Assembly: GCA_964636865.1 (NCBI GenBank)
Contig: CAZWVJ010000005.1
Span: 1 to 64,000, forward strand
Length of the DNA: 64,000 nt
Reading direction: 5' to 3'
From: B1SED10-75 sp964636865
GTDB lineage: Bacteria; Bacillota; Dethiobacteria; DTU022; PWGO01
Each line of letters starts with the position of its first letter. Positions within the stretch are counted from its first letter, which is position 1. Both the position numbers and the translations under genes were made by a program. Shown here in pieces: positions 62,618 through 64,000 of the stretch. The notes below the pieces were generated by a model. It ran no database searches. It had not been told where the DNA came from and was given only the letters and a program-made list of their open reading frames with translations.

Positions 62618-63526
62618 TTAGGGAGCACAGTTAGCGCAAACGGAACGGAACAAGGTAGTGCTCAGATAACGATCGCCGCGATCCGGCAAGATAACAACAA
62701 TGTTACCTTTTTTCATATTTTTAGCCAACCGAAGCGCAGCTGTCATTGCAGCTCCACTGGACATACCCGCAAAAATACCTTCTTTTACTGCCAGCAGCCG
62801 GGTAGTTTCGAAAGCATATTCATCTTCTACCACAAATTTTTCATCCATTTTATCTTCTTTATATATTTGAGGGACAATTGCTTCCCCCATGTTTTTTAAC
62901 CCCTGGATAGCATGTCCCTTTACCGGCTCAACCCCCACTATCCGAATATCAGGCTTTTTCTCTTTTAAATAAGTACCTGTACCCATTAAAGTACCTGTTG
63001 TTCCCATACCTGCAACAAAAGCATCTATTTCACCCTTAGTTTGCTCCATAATTTCGGGGCCGGTTGTTTTATAGTGAGCCAGGGTATTACCATCATTTCC
63101 GAATTGATCGGGCATGTAGTATTTACCGGGTTCCTGTTTAATGAGGTCATAAGCTATTCTAATAGCTCCATCGGTACTTTCTCCCGATGGAGAAAGTACT
63201 ACCTCTGCGCCATATGCTTCAAGTATACGCCTTCTCTCCAAACTTACACACTCGGGCATAACCAGCTTCACAGTGTAGCCTTTGGCAGCGCCAATCATGG
63301 CCAAAGCTATCCCTGTATTACCTGAAGTGGGCTCCAGAATAACTTTTCCTTCTTTAAGCAATCCGGCATCCTCTGCTTCGCGGATCATATAAAAAGCCGG
63401 CCGGTCTTTAACTGAACCACCCGGATTATTTCCTTCCAATTTACAATAGATATTTACCTGTGCATTATTATTTAAATTACTCAAATTTATCAGCGGTGTA
63501 TTGCCGATAGAGGATAATACTCCCAT
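62618..63526 (-). CDS. cysM: Cysteine synthase (O-acetylserine sulfhydrylase), CysM/CysK type
   Basis: 302 aa. The PLP-binding Lys is at 40 in EGNNPGGSVKDRPAFYM; TSGNTGIALAMIGAAKGY binds the substrate, GMGTTGTLMGTGTYLKE binds the phosphate, and GIFAGMSSGAAM is typical. The length and absence of a CBS or long C-terminus suit CysM. It condenses O-acetylserine with sulfide. Its C-terminal FRSVCANCAP, with two Cys, is a slight extension. GGAGG precedes ATG 63526. The 166-base stretch to the next gene (63527-63692) is AT-rich. Confidence 0.93.
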   Translation of the reverse strand: MGVLSSIGNTPLINLSNLNNNAQVNIYCKLEGNNPGGSVKDRPAFYMIREAEDAGLLKEGKVILEPTSGNTGIALAMIGAAKGYTVKLVMPECVSLERRRILEAYGAEVVLSPSGESTDGAIRIAYDLIKQEPGKYYMPDQFGNDGNTLAHYKTTGPEIMEQTKGEIDAFVAGMGTTGTLMGTGTYLKEKKPDIRIVGVEPVKGHAIQGLKNMGEAIVPQIYKEDKMDEKFVVEDEYAFETTRLLAVKEGIFAGMSSGAAMTAALRLAKNMKKGNIVVILPDRGDRYLSTTLFRSVCANCAP

Positions 63527-63692
63527 TACTCCACCTCCATCATCAAATTAATTAACCATAAATAAAAAATTGTGCTGCCAAATAAATTAAAAAGTTAACT
63601 TTAATAAAATCAAACTTGTGTTATTTTTTCCGAACACTTCAGCAAATAGCCAGGACAAACTACAGCGGTGACCACCGCCGCCGTAATTATTG

Positions 63693-63776
63693 TCAACCCC
63701 CTGTTTTTGCCCTTATGAAAAAGAAAATAACCATAAGAGCAACAATACCAACACCAATAAATATATTGGGTTCCAT
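63693..63776 (-). CDS. Tiny single-pass membrane protein, 27 aa
   Basis: ATG 63776 with AGGGGTGA 4 bases upstream encodes MEPNIFIGVGIVALMVIFFFIRAKTGG, a hydrophobic helix followed by Arg and Lys. An extended -10 promoter (TGTTATAAT) lies 17 bases upstream of the start, so both transcription and translation signals are present. Too short for database comparison by eye. The remaining right end (63802-64000) shows no further gene. Confidence 0.5.
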   Translation of the reverse strand: MEPNIFIGVGIVALMVIFFFIRAKTGG

Positions 63777-63792
63777 ATTATCACCCCTAACC

Positions 63793-63801
63793 ATTATAAC
63801 A
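63793..63801 (-). promoter_or_regulatory. Extended -10 promoter of the 27-aa protein gene
   Basis: On the minus strand TGTTATAATGG, with TATAAT at 63793-63798, matches TGn-TATAAT. No clear -35 box stands 17 bases further upstream, as is common for extended -10 promoters. The predicted leader is only about 10 bases. Confidence 0.5.
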
Positions 63802-64000
63802 CAACTGCAAGCTGTAGCGGGTAATAAATTCCAAAAGCTTTATTTTACACAATTAATATAATTTTTAAAGCATTTACTAAATTATGTTTTCTGCATAAGG
63901 AGTTCCTTCAAAAATCTCTAATAACTTCAAATTATTATGCAAAATTATCAATAGTACTTATATGCAGGTTTAAGAAGAATTTATAGGGATACCGTTTTTT

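Overview
The window is a low-GC chromosomal segment of a spore-forming, anaerobic Firmicute (Clostridia-like). The evidence is stage V sporulation protein S behind a sigma-H type promoter, consensus sigma-A promoters with AGGAGG-type ribosome sites, an ATT-initiated infC behind an L20-type leader, the canonical Firmicutes order rpmF-plsX-fab-acpP-fabF-rnc-smc-ftsY-ylxM-ffh-rpsP-khpA-rimM-trmD-rplS-lepB-rbgA-rnhB, and ferredoxin-dependent arylpyruvate oxidation genes. Many proteins are rich in Glu and Asp, which may hint at a saline or alkaline habitat. The genus cannot be fixed from the sequence alone.

Layout. 1-5.7 kb (minus): acyl-CoA/organic-acid genes (partial MaoC hydratase, membrane-anchored 5'-nucleotidase, MmgE/PrpD, enoyl-CoA hydratase). 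5.9-8.0 kb: dodecin, an archaeal-type phosphoglycerate mutase homologue and a nucleotide-binding LOG-like protein. 8.1-26.9 kb (minus): a long housekeeping block from yceD-rpmF through fatty acid synthesis, RNase III, SpoVS, SMC, the SRP genes, S16/RimM/TrmD/L19, signal peptidase, RbgA, RNase HII and YraN. 27.1-30.2 kb (plus): one very large gene fusing mannose-1-phosphate guanylyltransferase/mannose-6-phosphate isomerase to a phosphohexomutase, followed by a palindromic repeat element. 31.2-39.9 kb (plus): a TRAP transporter (dctPQM), then two phenylacetate-CoA ligases flanking an ACT-domain protein, then indolepyruvate:ferredoxin oxidoreductase (iorAB). This reads as aromatic amino acid or aryl-acid fermentation. 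40.1-43.0 kb (plus): class A penicillin-binding protein. 43.0-53.1 kb (minus): mutS2, a 3-methyladenine glycosylase, cvpA, zapA, pheTS with an unusual structured leader, an rRNA methyltransferase and infC-rpmI-rplT. 53.3-57.0 kb (minus): a seven-PAS GGDEF/HD-GYP protein containing a recent 747-bp internal duplication. 57.4-63.8 kb: accessory genes (ThuA-like, metallophosphoesterase, flavoprotein reductase, enolase-superfamily enzyme, cysteine synthase) and two tiny membrane proteins, one of 68 aa and one of 27 aa.

How it fits together. In the catabolic block, an arylpyruvate would be oxidised by IorAB to an aryl-acetyl-CoA with reduced ferredoxin. The AMP-dependent ligases interconvert aryl-acetate and its CoA ester, the TRAP system probably imports an acidic substrate, and the ACT protein may sense an amino acid. 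I found no CRISPR array, no rRNA or tRNA gene, no intact transposase gene and no prophage. The points most worth a second look are the GDP-mannose fusion enzyme, the pheST leader (no T-box signature, and a tiny ORF that stops inside its terminator), the tandem PAS duplication, the palindromes upstream of the TRAP operon and of the 68-aa membrane protein, and the 27-aa protein with its own extended -10 promoter.
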